From NCBI GenBank assembly GCA_018971025.1, contig JAGWVE010000004.1:1-64000 (forward strand): DNA of 64,000 nucleotides, given 5' to 3'. The stretch comes from Bacteroidota bacterium (GTDB taxonomy: Bacteria > Bacteroidota > Bacteroidia > Chitinophagales > Chitinophagaceae). This document shows positions 46,801-55,714 of the stretch, piece by piece. Each line of letters starts with the position of its first letter. Position 1 is the stretch's first letter. Made by a program: the position numbers and the translations under genes. The notes beneath the pieces are model-generated. The model was not told the origin of the DNA. It did not search any database and saw only the letters and a list, made by a program, of their open reading frames with translations.

Positions 46801-48349
46801 TATGTTGTGGCTGGTCACTTAAAATAGCAAGTGGGGTATCTGTACCCATCGAGCCAATTGGTTCTTTACCATCAATGGCCATAGGAGCAATGATGGTATT
46901 TAAATCTTCGGTAGAATAACCAAATACTTTTTGGTATTTAAAAACTTGGTCAGGCTCAAGGTGCGTAAACATAACGCGCGGCGCTGGAAGTTCTTCTAAT
47001 TTAATTTTATATTGGTTGAGCCAATCACCGTAAGGTTTTTGACTACAAATATTTTGTTTTAATTCTTCGTCACTGATGATACGACCTTGCTCCATATCTA
47101 CAACAAACATTTTCCCAGGTTGTAGTCGTCCTTTTTCAATAACGGTAGAAGGATCGATAGGAAGTACACCTGTTTCAGAAGCCATAATAACACGGTCATC
47201 ATTTGTTACACAGTAGCGTGAAGGTCTTAGTCCGTTTCTATCAAGTGTAGCACCAATTATTTTTCCATCTGTAAAAGAAATAGAAGCAGGGCCATCCCAT
47301 GGTTCCATAAAACATGCATGGTATTCGTAGAAAGCTTTTTTAGTGGCATCCATACTTTCGTTACCATCCCAGGCCTCTGGTATCAGCATCATCATTACAT
47401 GTGGCAAAGATCGGCCACTCATAAACAATAGCTCGATCATGTTGTCGAGGCATGCAGAGTCAGATTGTCCTGATGTTACAATAGGTAACAACATTTCCAT
47501 TTCTTCTTTAGAAAAGTTAGGTGTATTAAAACCTTTTTCACCGGCACGTAACCAGTTTAAATTTCCTTGTAGCGTATTAATTTCACCATTATGCGCAATG
47601 TATCTAAAAGGTTGTGCTAGTTTCCAAGAAGGAAAAGTATTGGTAGCAAATCTAGAGTGCACAAGGCCAAACGCAGAAACAACACGCTTGTCATTTAGGT
47701 CTGTGAAATAATCACGCACCTGCATGCTGGTAAGCTGTCCTTTATAAATAATTGTTTTATAAGAAAGTGAAGCAATATAAAATCCAACTTCATCTTTTTT
47801 GATGCTATTGTTTATCGTATGCGAAGCATAATTTTTAAGCACAAATAATTTGCGTTCAAATGCTTCGGGTGAATCGATTGTATCGGGGCATTTAATAAAT
47901 ACATGCTCCATGCTAGGTTCTACAGATAGTGCAGTTAAACCAATATCTTTTGTGTTAACAGGTACTTTACGGTAGGTAATAATTTCAAGTCCTAATTTTT
48001 CGGCAGTTCTGTCAAATATTTCACGACATTCTTCTTTTAACGCATTGTCTTTAGGAAAAAATAAAACACCTACCGCGTATTTACCAAAGTCTGGTAAATG
48101 TGCACCTAGTGCAATACATTCATCAAAGAAAAATTCGTGTGGAATTTGAATCATAAGTCCAGCACCATCACCTGTATTTTTTTCGAAGCCAGAAGCACCA
48201 CGGTGCTCCATGTTTTCTAGTACGGTAAGGGCATCAGAAATATTCTGATGAGACTTAATGCCTTTGATATTGGCAACAAAACCGATGCCGCAAGCATCGT
48301 GTTCAAAAGCGGGATCATACAACCCCTGGTTGTTTTTAGAAACAAGCAT
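43823..48349 (-). CDS. gltB: glutamate synthase large subunit
   Basis: [14 protein letters not shown] (N-terminal Cys amidotransferase); FMN/Fe-S region [21 protein letters not shown]. Confidence 0.95.
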   Translation of the reverse strand: [1508 protein letters not shown]

Positions 48350-48492
48350 GTGAAACCTCAGTTAAAGTTCAGGAATAAAGCAAACTATGGCAGGCAATCG
48401 TGACCGTAAATTAATTAAAAATCACTTAAAAGTAAAATGAGATTTTAACTAATACATTATAGTAAAACAAACAAACGATAGTTTATGTAATA

Positions 48493-49320
48493 CTATTGGA
48501 TGAAAACAAAATAATTTGATGGGAAATCAAAACTAATTTCAGGTATATTGTTCGTTTCAAAAATTCCATACACGGTGCTTCCTGTTCCTGTCATAGCAGC
48601 GTATAAAGCGCCTTTTTGGTAGAGCGTTTCTTTGATATTTTCTAGTTCAGGATACGCTTGAAATATGGGCACTTCAAAATCATTGATGAGTGTATCTCGC
48701 CAAGAACTGATGGGTAATTGCAATATTTCTGGAATATGTGTGCTTGGTTGCTTGGGTGTAATAAAAGAAAATGCAGTTTTAGTTGATATGCCAATGCCCG
48801 GATTTATTATAACAATGGAATAGCCATCTAGGTTAACATTTGTAGGTGTAAGGATTTCGCCTCTACCAGTAGCAAATGCTGGACTATTTAAAATAAAAAA
48901 TGGACAATCACTCCCTAGTGTTAATGCATACTGCATGAGTTTATTCTGGGATATCTGTAAATCAAAAAGTTGATTGAGTAATGTTAGCGTAAATGCGCCA
49001 TCTGATGATCCTCCACCAAGTCCTGCGCCCATGGGAATATTTTTATGCAAATGCATTTTTATGTTGGGGATATTGGGAAAGTCTTTTTTTAACAACCAAT
49101 ATGCTTTGCAACATAAATTATCGGATGTATCTCCGTTAATAGCTAAGCCAGAACTTGTAAATGTTAGGGGGGCTGTAATGTCTGCGTCTGCAGTAATTAT
49201 TTCTAAAGCATCTGTAAGTGAAAGTGGATAAAAAACTGTTTCTAGTGCATGAAAACCATCTGCTCTTTTTTGTGTGATACGCAGTCCTAGATTGATTTTG
49301 CAGGTAGGAAAACAAATCAT
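48493..49320 (-). CDS. ispE: 4-(cytidine 5'-diphospho)-2-C-methyl-D-erythritol kinase
   Basis: KINLGLRITQKRADGFHALETVFYPL; IPMGAGLGGGSSDGAF; MTGTGSTVYGIF. Confidence 0.92.
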   Translation of the reverse strand: MICFPTCKINLGLRITQKRADGFHALETVFYPLSLTDALEIITADADITAPLTFTSSGLAINGDTSDNLCCKAYWLLKKDFPNIPNIKMHLHKNIPMGAGLGGGSSDGAFTLTLLNQLFDLQISQNKLMQYALTLGSDCPFFILNSPAFATGRGEILTPTNVNLDGYSIVIINPGIGISTKTAFSFITPKQPSTHIPEILQLPISSWRDTLINDFEVPIFQAYPELENIKETLYQKGALYAAMTGTGSTVYGIFETNNIPEISFDFPSNYFVFIQ

Positions 49321-49916
49321 TTGCTTTTCCTTTTATGTATCTCGTCGCGTATGGCAATTGCTCTTATATAATCTTCATTTTCAAGCACTTCTTGCAGTAA
49401 TTGTTCTAGTGCAATTAAATCTAGTTTGGTAATATCATCCTGATCTTCGAAGGGTTGCTCTGCGCCACCAACGGCTTCTATTTTTTGTTTACTTACACCA
49501 CCTTCATCCATTAAAATGCCTGCATTGTCTAAGATGTGTTCGTAGGTGTAAATGGGGCAACCAAACCTAACAGCTAATGCGAGGGCATCAGAAGTACGAG
49601 AGTCTATTTCGATGGTATCATGGTCTGTAAAGCAAACCAATTTGGCATAAAAAATACCCTCCTGTAAATCGTTGATAATGATTTCTTGTAATTCTACATG
49701 AAACGCCGTCATGAAGTTTTTAAGTAAATCGTGGGTGAGGGGTCTGCTAGGATGCATATCTTCTAAAGCAACAGCAATAGCTTGCGCTTCAAAACCACCA
49801 ATAACAATGGGAAGTCTACGAATACCGCCACCCGCTTCACCCAATACTACAGCATAAGAATGCGATTGGGTAATGCTATGGGAGAGGGCTACTATTTCGA
49901 GTTCTATTTTTTTCAT
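49317..49916 (-). CDS. bifunctional nuclease family protein (DUF151) with UvrB/C motif
   Basis: LGEAGGGIRRLPIVIGGFEAQAIAVALE; SRTSDALALAVRFGCPIY; C-term LEQLLQEVLENEDYIRAIAIRDEIHKRK; overlaps the ispE start. Confidence 0.87.
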   Translation of the reverse strand: MKKIELEIVALSHSITQSHSYAVVLGEAGGGIRRLPIVIGGFEAQAIAVALEDMHPSRPLTHDLLKNFMTAFHVELQEIIINDLQEGIFYAKLVCFTDHDTIEIDSRTSDALALAVRFGCPIYTYEHILDNAGILMDEGGVSKQKIEAVGGAEQPFEDQDDITKLDLIALEQLLQEVLENEDYIRAIAIRDEIHKRKSK

Positions 49917-49971
49917 AGACAACACGAAATTAATTCAAAAAATATAGAATTGAACAGTAGGCGTATAAAAA

Positions 49972-50937
49972 CTAAGCCGAAGCTTTCATTTTTTTAATTG
50001 CTTCTGTTAATTTAGGCACCACTTCAAAGGCGTCACCTACAATTCCATAATCGGCAGCTTTAAAAAACGGGGCTTCCGGATCTTTGTTAATGACTACAAT
50101 AGTTTTACTTCTGTTTACGCCAGCAAGGTGCTGGATGGCGCCAGATATACCAATGGCAATATATAAATTAGGAGCAACCTGCACACCTGTTTGACCCACG
50201 TGCTCGTGGTGTGGACGCCAATGAGCGTCTCCAACAGGTCTAGAACAGGCTGTTGCAGCGCCAAGCTCTTTAGCAAGGTCTAGTAAAATTCCCCAGTTTT
50301 CAGGGCCTTTTAAACCTCTTCCGCCACTTACTACTATGTCGGCTTCCGTTAAAGAAATTTCGCCACTCGTTTTGTTTAGGGCAGTAATTTTTACTTGACC
50401 TGGCGTTACAGTAATTTCTAAAGGAGTTGTTGTAGCAGTTGTTGCAGCGCCACCCACAACTTTATAACTATTAGGACTAATCGCAATTATTTTTACGGCT
50501 GTAGTTATCGAAACATTGGCAAATGCTTTTCCAGAAAATACAGATTTTTTTACAACAAAACCAGCACTTGTATTGGGAAGCGCAATAGCGCCCGTTACAA
50601 GCCCTGCTTTTAATAATGCAGATACACCAGCACTCAATGCTTTACCCGTTTGGTTATGTGAAAACACGAGGGTTGTAGCGCCTACTTTTGTAGCAGCAGC
50701 AGCAATCGTTTTTACAAATACTTGTGCATCAAAATTTGAAAGAGATGCATCCGATATTTGATAGATGTTTTTTAAGTTGTATTGACCCAGTGTACTTATA
50801 TCTTCTGTAACCGTACCTAATAATAAACCATGTACTTCGGTGCCTAACTGAGCAGCAACAGCAGCACCATATGAAATAGCTTCTAGTGTGCTTTTTTTAA
50901 TTTGATTGTCTTGATGATCTATATATACGAGTACCAT
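49972..50937 (-). CDS. etfA: electron transfer flavoprotein subunit alpha
   Basis: [85 protein letters not shown]. Confidence 0.94.
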   Translation of the reverse strand: MVLVYIDHQDNQIKKSTLEAISYGAAVAAQLGTEVHGLLLGTVTEDISTLGQYNLKNIYQISDASLSNFDAQVFVKTIAAAATKVGATTLVFSHNQTGKALSAGVSALLKAGLVTGAIALPNTSAGFVVKKSVFSGKAFANVSITTAVKIIAISPNSYKVVGGAATTATTTPLEITVTPGQVKITALNKTSGEISLTEADIVVSGGRGLKGPENWGILLDLAKELGAATACSRPVGDAHWRPHHEHVGQTGVQVAPNLYIAIGISGAIQHLAGVNRSKTIVVINKDPEAPFFKAADYGIVGDAFEVVPKLTEAIKKMKASA

Positions 50938-50957
50938 AATAAAATTGTTGAAATGAA

Positions 50958-51701
50958 TTAAATAGCTTTTGCTTCTTCGTGTAAAAGTTTTACCAGTTCT
51001 TCTACGTTATCTGCACTTACAAGTTTTACACCTGCTTTTGGAGCCGGCAATTCAAAACTTTCGATACTTGTTAAAGTGTCTGCTGTAGAGGGTTCTAGCA
51101 CTTTTAATGGTTTGGTACGTGCAGCCATAATACCGCGCATGTTTGGTATTCTTTGTTCTGCCACACCTTTTTGGCAACTCACAACGACAGTAGAATTTAC
51201 CGTTAACACTTCTTCACCACCTTCAATTTCTCTGGTGATGGTAGAAGTATTTCCTTCTATAGAATAAGAGGTTACGAGAGATAAGTAAGGGGTATCTAAA
51301 ATAGCAGCAAGCATGCCACCTACACTAGCACCATTGTAATCGATGGTTTCTTTGCCTGTAAAAATTAAATCATATTTTTCGGTGTTGGCAACTGCTGCAA
51401 TTTGCGCAGCCACATAATAACTATCTGAACTATCTGCGTTGACCCGAATGGCTTCATCTCCACCAAGTGCAAGTGCTTTTCTGATAATTGGTTCTGCATC
51501 TGCTAAACCTACTGTTAACAAATGAATGATAACGCTAGGGTCTTTTTCTTTTAATTCAATGGCACGAACAAGTGCATACCATTCGTCGTAAGGATTGATG
51601 ATCCACTGAACACCTGCTTCATCAAATTTTTTGGCACCATCTGTAAAGGCAATTTTAGCAGTGGTGTCTGGTGTTTTACTAATACAAACTAATATTTTCA
51701 T
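50958..51701 (-). CDS. etfB: electron transfer flavoprotein subunit beta
   Basis: MKILVCISKTPDTTAKIAF; INPYDEWYALVRAIELKEK; TGKETIDYNGASVGGMLA. Confidence 0.94.
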   Translation of the reverse strand: MKILVCISKTPDTTAKIAFTDGAKKFDEAGVQWIINPYDEWYALVRAIELKEKDPSVIIHLLTVGLADAEPIIRKALALGGDEAIRVNADSSDSYYVAAQIAAVANTEKYDLIFTGKETIDYNGASVGGMLAAILDTPYLSLVTSYSIEGNTSTITREIEGGEEVLTVNSTVVVSCQKGVAEQRIPNMRGIMAARTKPLKVLEPSTADTLTSIESFELPAPKAGVKLVSADNVEELVKLLHEEAKAI

Positions 51702-51786
51702 GTGGTCTAATTTGTGTTGTTCAAATACATAGTTGTTTATGCAACTAATTGCAAATATAGGTAGGATTTTAATTACAAAGTTCGGC

Positions 51787-51794
51787 TATCTTTG
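51787..51794 (+). promoter_or_regulatory. candidate -7 promoter element (TAnnTTTG) for the TPR protein
   Basis: TATCTTTG four nt before ATG 51799; no clear -33 element. Confidence 0.35.
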
Positions 51795-51798
51795 GTTT

Positions 51799-52110
51799 AT
51801 GGACCGGATAGAAAAATTACTAGGTTTTTTGGCCCAGCAGCCTACAGATAACTTTTTAAGGCATGCGTTAGCCCTCGAGTATATCAAAATAGGAAAAGAC
51901 GAAGAGGCCAAGGCATTGTTCACTGCTATTGTAACAGAAACGCCTAGTTACGTGGGCACATACTACCATTTGGCCAAATTGCTTGAAAAAATGCAGCAAA
52001 CGACTGAGGCCATTACATGGTATGAAAAGGGGTTAGAAGCCTGTAAATTAGCAGGGGACAAGCATGCCTATTCCGAATTGCAAGCTGCCTACGAAGACTT
52101 AATATATTAA
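51799..52110 (+). CDS. small tetratricopeptide-repeat protein
   Basis: MDRIEKLLGFLAQQPTDNFLRHALALEYIKIGKDEEAKALFTAIVTETPSYVGTYYHLAKLLEKMQQTTEAITWYEKGLEA. Confidence 0.75.
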   Translation: MDRIEKLLGFLAQQPTDNFLRHALALEYIKIGKDEEAKALFTAIVTETPSYVGTYYHLAKLLEKMQQTTEAITWYEKGLEACKLAGDKHAYSELQAAYEDLIY

Positions 52111-52119
52111 TAAGACCGA

Positions 52120-52275
52120 TTAACTTCCTCTAGAACCACCTGTTTTGATAGGTTTTTTGCCAACAGTTACCGCTTTGGTACCAGGTTTAGCAATAAATTT
52201 AGATCCTTGCGCTTTGTTGGCCTGGTTTTTAGTGCCAGGTTTGCCTGCTTTAGAATTATTTACGGGTAAAGCCAT
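52120..52275 (-). CDS. small basic protein (51 aa), function unknown
   Basis: MALPVNNSKAGKPGTKNQANKAQGSKFIAKPGTKAVTVGKKPIKTGGSRGS*; missed by the ORF track length cut-off. Confidence 0.55.
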   Translation of the reverse strand: MALPVNNSKAGKPGTKNQANKAQGSKFIAKPGTKAVTVGKKPIKTGGSRGS

Positions 52276-52344
52276 TTTTTAAAAATTTATATTCAAATAT
52301 ACGATTTACCGTTAGCTAATAGGTGAATGGCTTAATTTTATTCC

Positions 52345-53331
52345 ATGTTTTTATTAGAGGTACGTGAAGTTGCAAAAAATCATGCTGGCGGTGACTATGC
52401 CAAAACCATTTCTTTTACTTTGCCTAAGGGGCAAAAACTAGCGATAGCTGGAGAAACCGGATCTGGTAAAACCACGCTTTTAAAACTGATAGCAGGGTTA
52501 CTGGAACCCAACACAGGATCGGTGTTTTTTAATGGTGAACGTGTATTAATGCCTAGTGAGCAGCTTATTCCTGGACATCCAAAAATTGCTTTTTTATCGC
52601 AACATTTTGAACTTCGCAACAATTATAGGGTAGAAGAGCTTTTAGACATGGCTCGAAAAATTCCGGAAGCCAGGGCTAATCATATTTATAAAATATGTAG
52701 AATAGAGCATTTGCTTGCGCGTAAAACCAATCAAATTTCTGGTGGTGAAAAACAGCGTATCGTTCTTGCGCAATTACTTACAACGGAGCCATCTTTATTA
52801 CTACTAGACGAGCCATTTTCGAACCTCGATAAAATTCATAAGCAAATCATGCAAGAAGTGATTGCAGATATTGCTATGCATTTTGATACCACTTGTATTT
52901 TAGTATCGCATGATGCGGCTGATTTACTTCCATGGGCAAATAGAATGCTTCTCATTAAAGATGGTGCAGTTATTAGAGATGATAACCCTGATACTATTTT
53001 TTATAAACCGAGTAATGAATATGAAGCGGCACTTTTAGGTACTTGTAATTGTATCAGTGCTGCTATGTTTCCGGCTATTACAACACTAGTGCCAAACGCA
53101 AATATCGAACAGCAAATATTTATTAGGCCTACGCAAATAGTTTTGGAAAAGCCTGCTGCTGAAGGGTTGCAAGGCAAAGTAACAGCTGTTTTATTTATGG
53201 GTAGCTATTATATGGTACAGGTACAATTAGATGGCTTGGTGTTGCAAGTGGCTAGTTTTGAATCTAGTATAACTGTAGGAGAAACTTATGCCGTAAGGTT
53301 GCGCGAAAACGCTAAGTATCATGTATTATAA
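52345..53331 (+). CDS. ABC transporter ATP-binding protein with TOBE-like C-terminus
   Basis: GETGSGKTTLLK Walker A; QISGGEKQRIVLAQLL signature; LLLLDEPFSNLD Walker B; C-terminal FIRPTQIVLEKP.... Confidence 0.88.
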   Translation: MFLLEVREVAKNHAGGDYAKTISFTLPKGQKLAIAGETGSGKTTLLKLIAGLLEPNTGSVFFNGERVLMPSEQLIPGHPKIAFLSQHFELRNNYRVEELLDMARKIPEARANHIYKICRIEHLLARKTNQISGGEKQRIVLAQLLTTEPSLLLLDEPFSNLDKIHKQIMQEVIADIAMHFDTTCILVSHDAADLLPWANRMLLIKDGAVIRDDNPDTIFYKPSNEYEAALLGTCNCISAAMFPAITTLVPNANIEQQIFIRPTQIVLEKPAAEGLQGKVTAVLFMGSYYMVQVQLDGLVLQVASFESSITVGETYAVRLRENAKYHVL

Positions 53332-53892
53332 AGTAAGCCTATTAGAAAGTTCTACATTTATTTTTTCAAAGAAATGGGCGGGTGTAAAATTTCGCCAATT
53401 TTCCATTTCCATAAGCTCTATATAGTAGTGCAACTTTTTTTGTCTAAAATCTTGTTGTGTTTGCGCTGGCATATTAATAGCAACCATCCAGCCATTTTCT
53501 TCAGAAGCTTCTTCGTACCACTCTTGATAGTATTCTTTATCGCTACTGTGAAAATTTAAAACGTTTTCACAAATCAAAATAAATTTACAAATCCCTTTTT
53601 TAGATAATTGATCTACAATTTCTCTTTTGAGTTCCATGATGTCATTTTCAATAGCATCATTCCATTCACCCATTAATTCTAAAATGGCATACTGCTCGTC
53701 ATAGTCTACAAACAATATTTTTAGATAGAGAGTACGGCTGCCAAAATCATCCCATTGTGGATGTATATAGTAATTGTAAATAACCTGCGTAAACTCAAAT
53801 TCGGAGTAAGTGCGACCGTAAAAAGGCGACTTAGGATCTTCTTCGGCGGTGTATAAATGTCTCCAATTAAAAAAAGGCTCTATGTTATGCAT
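53326..53892 (-). CDS. conserved hypothetical protein
   Basis: Complete 188-aa ORF in a gene-dense context; no motif recognised. Confidence 0.65.
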   Translation of the reverse strand: MHNIEPFFNWRHLYTAEEDPKSPFYGRTYSEFEFTQVIYNYYIHPQWDDFGSRTLYLKILFVDYDEQYAILELMGEWNDAIENDIMELKREIVDQLSKKGICKFILICENVLNFHSSDKEYYQEWYEEASEENGWMVAINMPAQTQQDFRQKKLHYYIELMEMENWRNFTPAHFFEKINVELSNRLTL

Positions 53893-53901
53893 GCCAATAA
53901 A

Positions 53902-54723
53902 TTATGAACCCAAATAAGCTTCGGTCGCTTTTTTAACAGAACCATGCTCGAGTAATAATGCTTTAGCTGCTTCGTAATTGGTGCTATTAATTTGTTTCAT
54001 AAGCATGTGTACGCCTCTGTCTACCAATTTTTCATTGGTGAGTTGCATGTTTACCATTTTATTATCCTCTACACGGCCAAGTCCAATCATTACGGCAGTT
54101 GAAATCATATTCAGTACTAGCTTTTGTGCAGTACCGCTTTTCATTCTAGTACTCCCGGTAACAAATTCGGGACCTACCACTACTTCGATTGGGAACTTTG
54201 CAGCATCCGATAAGGGAGAACCTGGGTTACATGAAATACTTGCGGTAGTAATACCATTTTCGTTACATTTTTGAAGGGCACTAATCACATAAGGTGTTGT
54301 GCCACTTGCTGCAAGACCAATCACTACATCGTTTGGATTAATATTATGCGCTTGTAAATCAAGCCAGCCTTGATGGGTATCATCTTCGGCATTTTCTACG
54401 GCATTGGTAATGGCATGCTCGCCACCTGCAATAATACCAATAACGAGTCCGTAGGGTACGCCATAGGTTGGGGGACATTCGCTTGCGTCAACAATGCCAA
54501 GCCTGCCACTGGTACCTGCACCCAAATAAAATAAACGACCACCTTGTAACATTTTTTCGATCGCAATACTCACTACTTTTTCTATATCGTTAATGGCTGC
54601 AGCTACTGCAACTGGTACTGTTTGATCTTCTTTATTGATACTTGTAAGAACCTCCATTACGGACATATCTTGTAATTGTCTGTAATTAGAATCTTGTTCT
54701 GTAATTCTTGTAAATGGAGCCAT
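53902..54723 (-). CDS. murQ: N-acetylmuramic acid 6-phosphate etherase
   Basis: RLFYLGAGTSGRLGIVDASECPPTYG; GLAASGTTPYVISAL; TGSTRMKSGTAQKLVLNM. Confidence 0.94.
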   Translation of the reverse strand: MAPFTRITEQDSNYRQLQDMSVMEVLTSINKEDQTVPVAVAAAINDIEKVVSIAIEKMLQGGRLFYLGAGTSGRLGIVDASECPPTYGVPYGLVIGIIAGGEHAITNAVENAEDDTHQGWLDLQAHNINPNDVVIGLAASGTTPYVISALQKCNENGITTASISCNPGSPLSDAAKFPIEVVVGPEFVTGSTRMKSGTAQKLVLNMISTAVMIGLGRVEDNKMVNMQLTNEKLVDRGVHMLMKQINSTNYEAAKALLLEHGSVKKATEAYLGS

Positions 54724-54729
54724 GTAAAT

Positions 54730-55572
54730 TTATTTGTGGTAGGTAATTAAGCCTTCCATGGGCGCTTTTAAAACTTTACCCAATTCTAATTCGTAGGTAT
54801 GACAAAGTTCTTTTAAAACATCTTTAAAACCATAAGCTACACTACCCACAAAATTGATAGGTAGTTTCCAGCTTTCTTTAAACTTATAGAGATGTGTAAA
54901 AAAGAAATCGTTTAAACCATCTTCAATGATATTTTCAATCATGTAATGCCCTCTATTCTCGCTTAAAAATATTGCAAAGGTAGCAAGGTATCTATTAGCA
55001 AGCGGTTGCTTGTATACTTGGTTTAAAATATCGTCCTTGCTAGTATTGAACCGTTTGTTAAAACGAGCCATCAGCTCTTCGTCAAATGTTTGGTACAAAT
55101 AATATTGTACCACTTTTTTGCCTAGGTAGGCGCCACTGCCTTCGTCCCCTAAAATATACCCAAGCCCCGGACTATTTTTAGCAATTTTGCTGCCATTGTA
55201 ATAGCCTGCATTGGCACCCGTGCCTAAAATACAGGCAATCCCTTTTTGTTTGCCACAAAGAGCTCTAGCGGCTGCGTCTAAATCATTGTTGATTTCAATT
55301 TTTGCTTTGCTAAATAAGCTTTTTAAAACACTATTGATGACTTTGGCATTAGCCGGATTGGCTAAACCTGTGCCATAAAAAAATATGTTTTTAGGAGGGA
55401 AGTTTTTGATTTTTGGTAGTAAGTGCTTTTCTAAAAGCGCTTTGATTTGAGCGGTAGATAAAAAATAGGGGCTGAGGCCATCTGTAAGTATGGTCTTTTT
55501 TTTCTTGCCATCTACCAGTAAACACCACTCACATTTGGTAGCTCCACTGTCTGCAATTAAAGTTACCCGCAT
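54730..55572 (-). CDS. BadF/BadG/BcrA/BcrD-type ATPase / N-acetylglucosamine kinase-like
   Basis: LIADSGATKCEWCLL; ACILGTGANAGYYNG; LGYILGDEGSGAYLGKKVV; adjacent to murQ. Confidence 0.82.
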   Translation of the reverse strand: MRVTLIADSGATKCEWCLLVDGKKKKTILTDGLSPYFLSTAQIKALLEKHLLPKIKNFPPKNIFFYGTGLANPANAKVINSVLKSLFSKAKIEINNDLDAAARALCGKQKGIACILGTGANAGYYNGSKIAKNSPGLGYILGDEGSGAYLGKKVVQYYLYQTFDEELMARFNKRFNTSKDDILNQVYKQPLANRYLATFAIFLSENRGHYMIENIIEDGLNDFFFTHLYKFKESWKLPINFVGSVAYGFKDVLKELCHTYELELGKVLKAPMEGLITYHK

Positions 55573-55714
55573 AATTTTTTAGTTTAAAAATAATACTACG
55601 AAGTACGAAAATATCTCTGACAAAATACTCTTTATCTCACTATTATTTAAGGTTTTAGGCCAATTTTATGCTTTTAAATAGGATATTTGTAAGGACGCCT
55701 AAATAATTAAAAAA

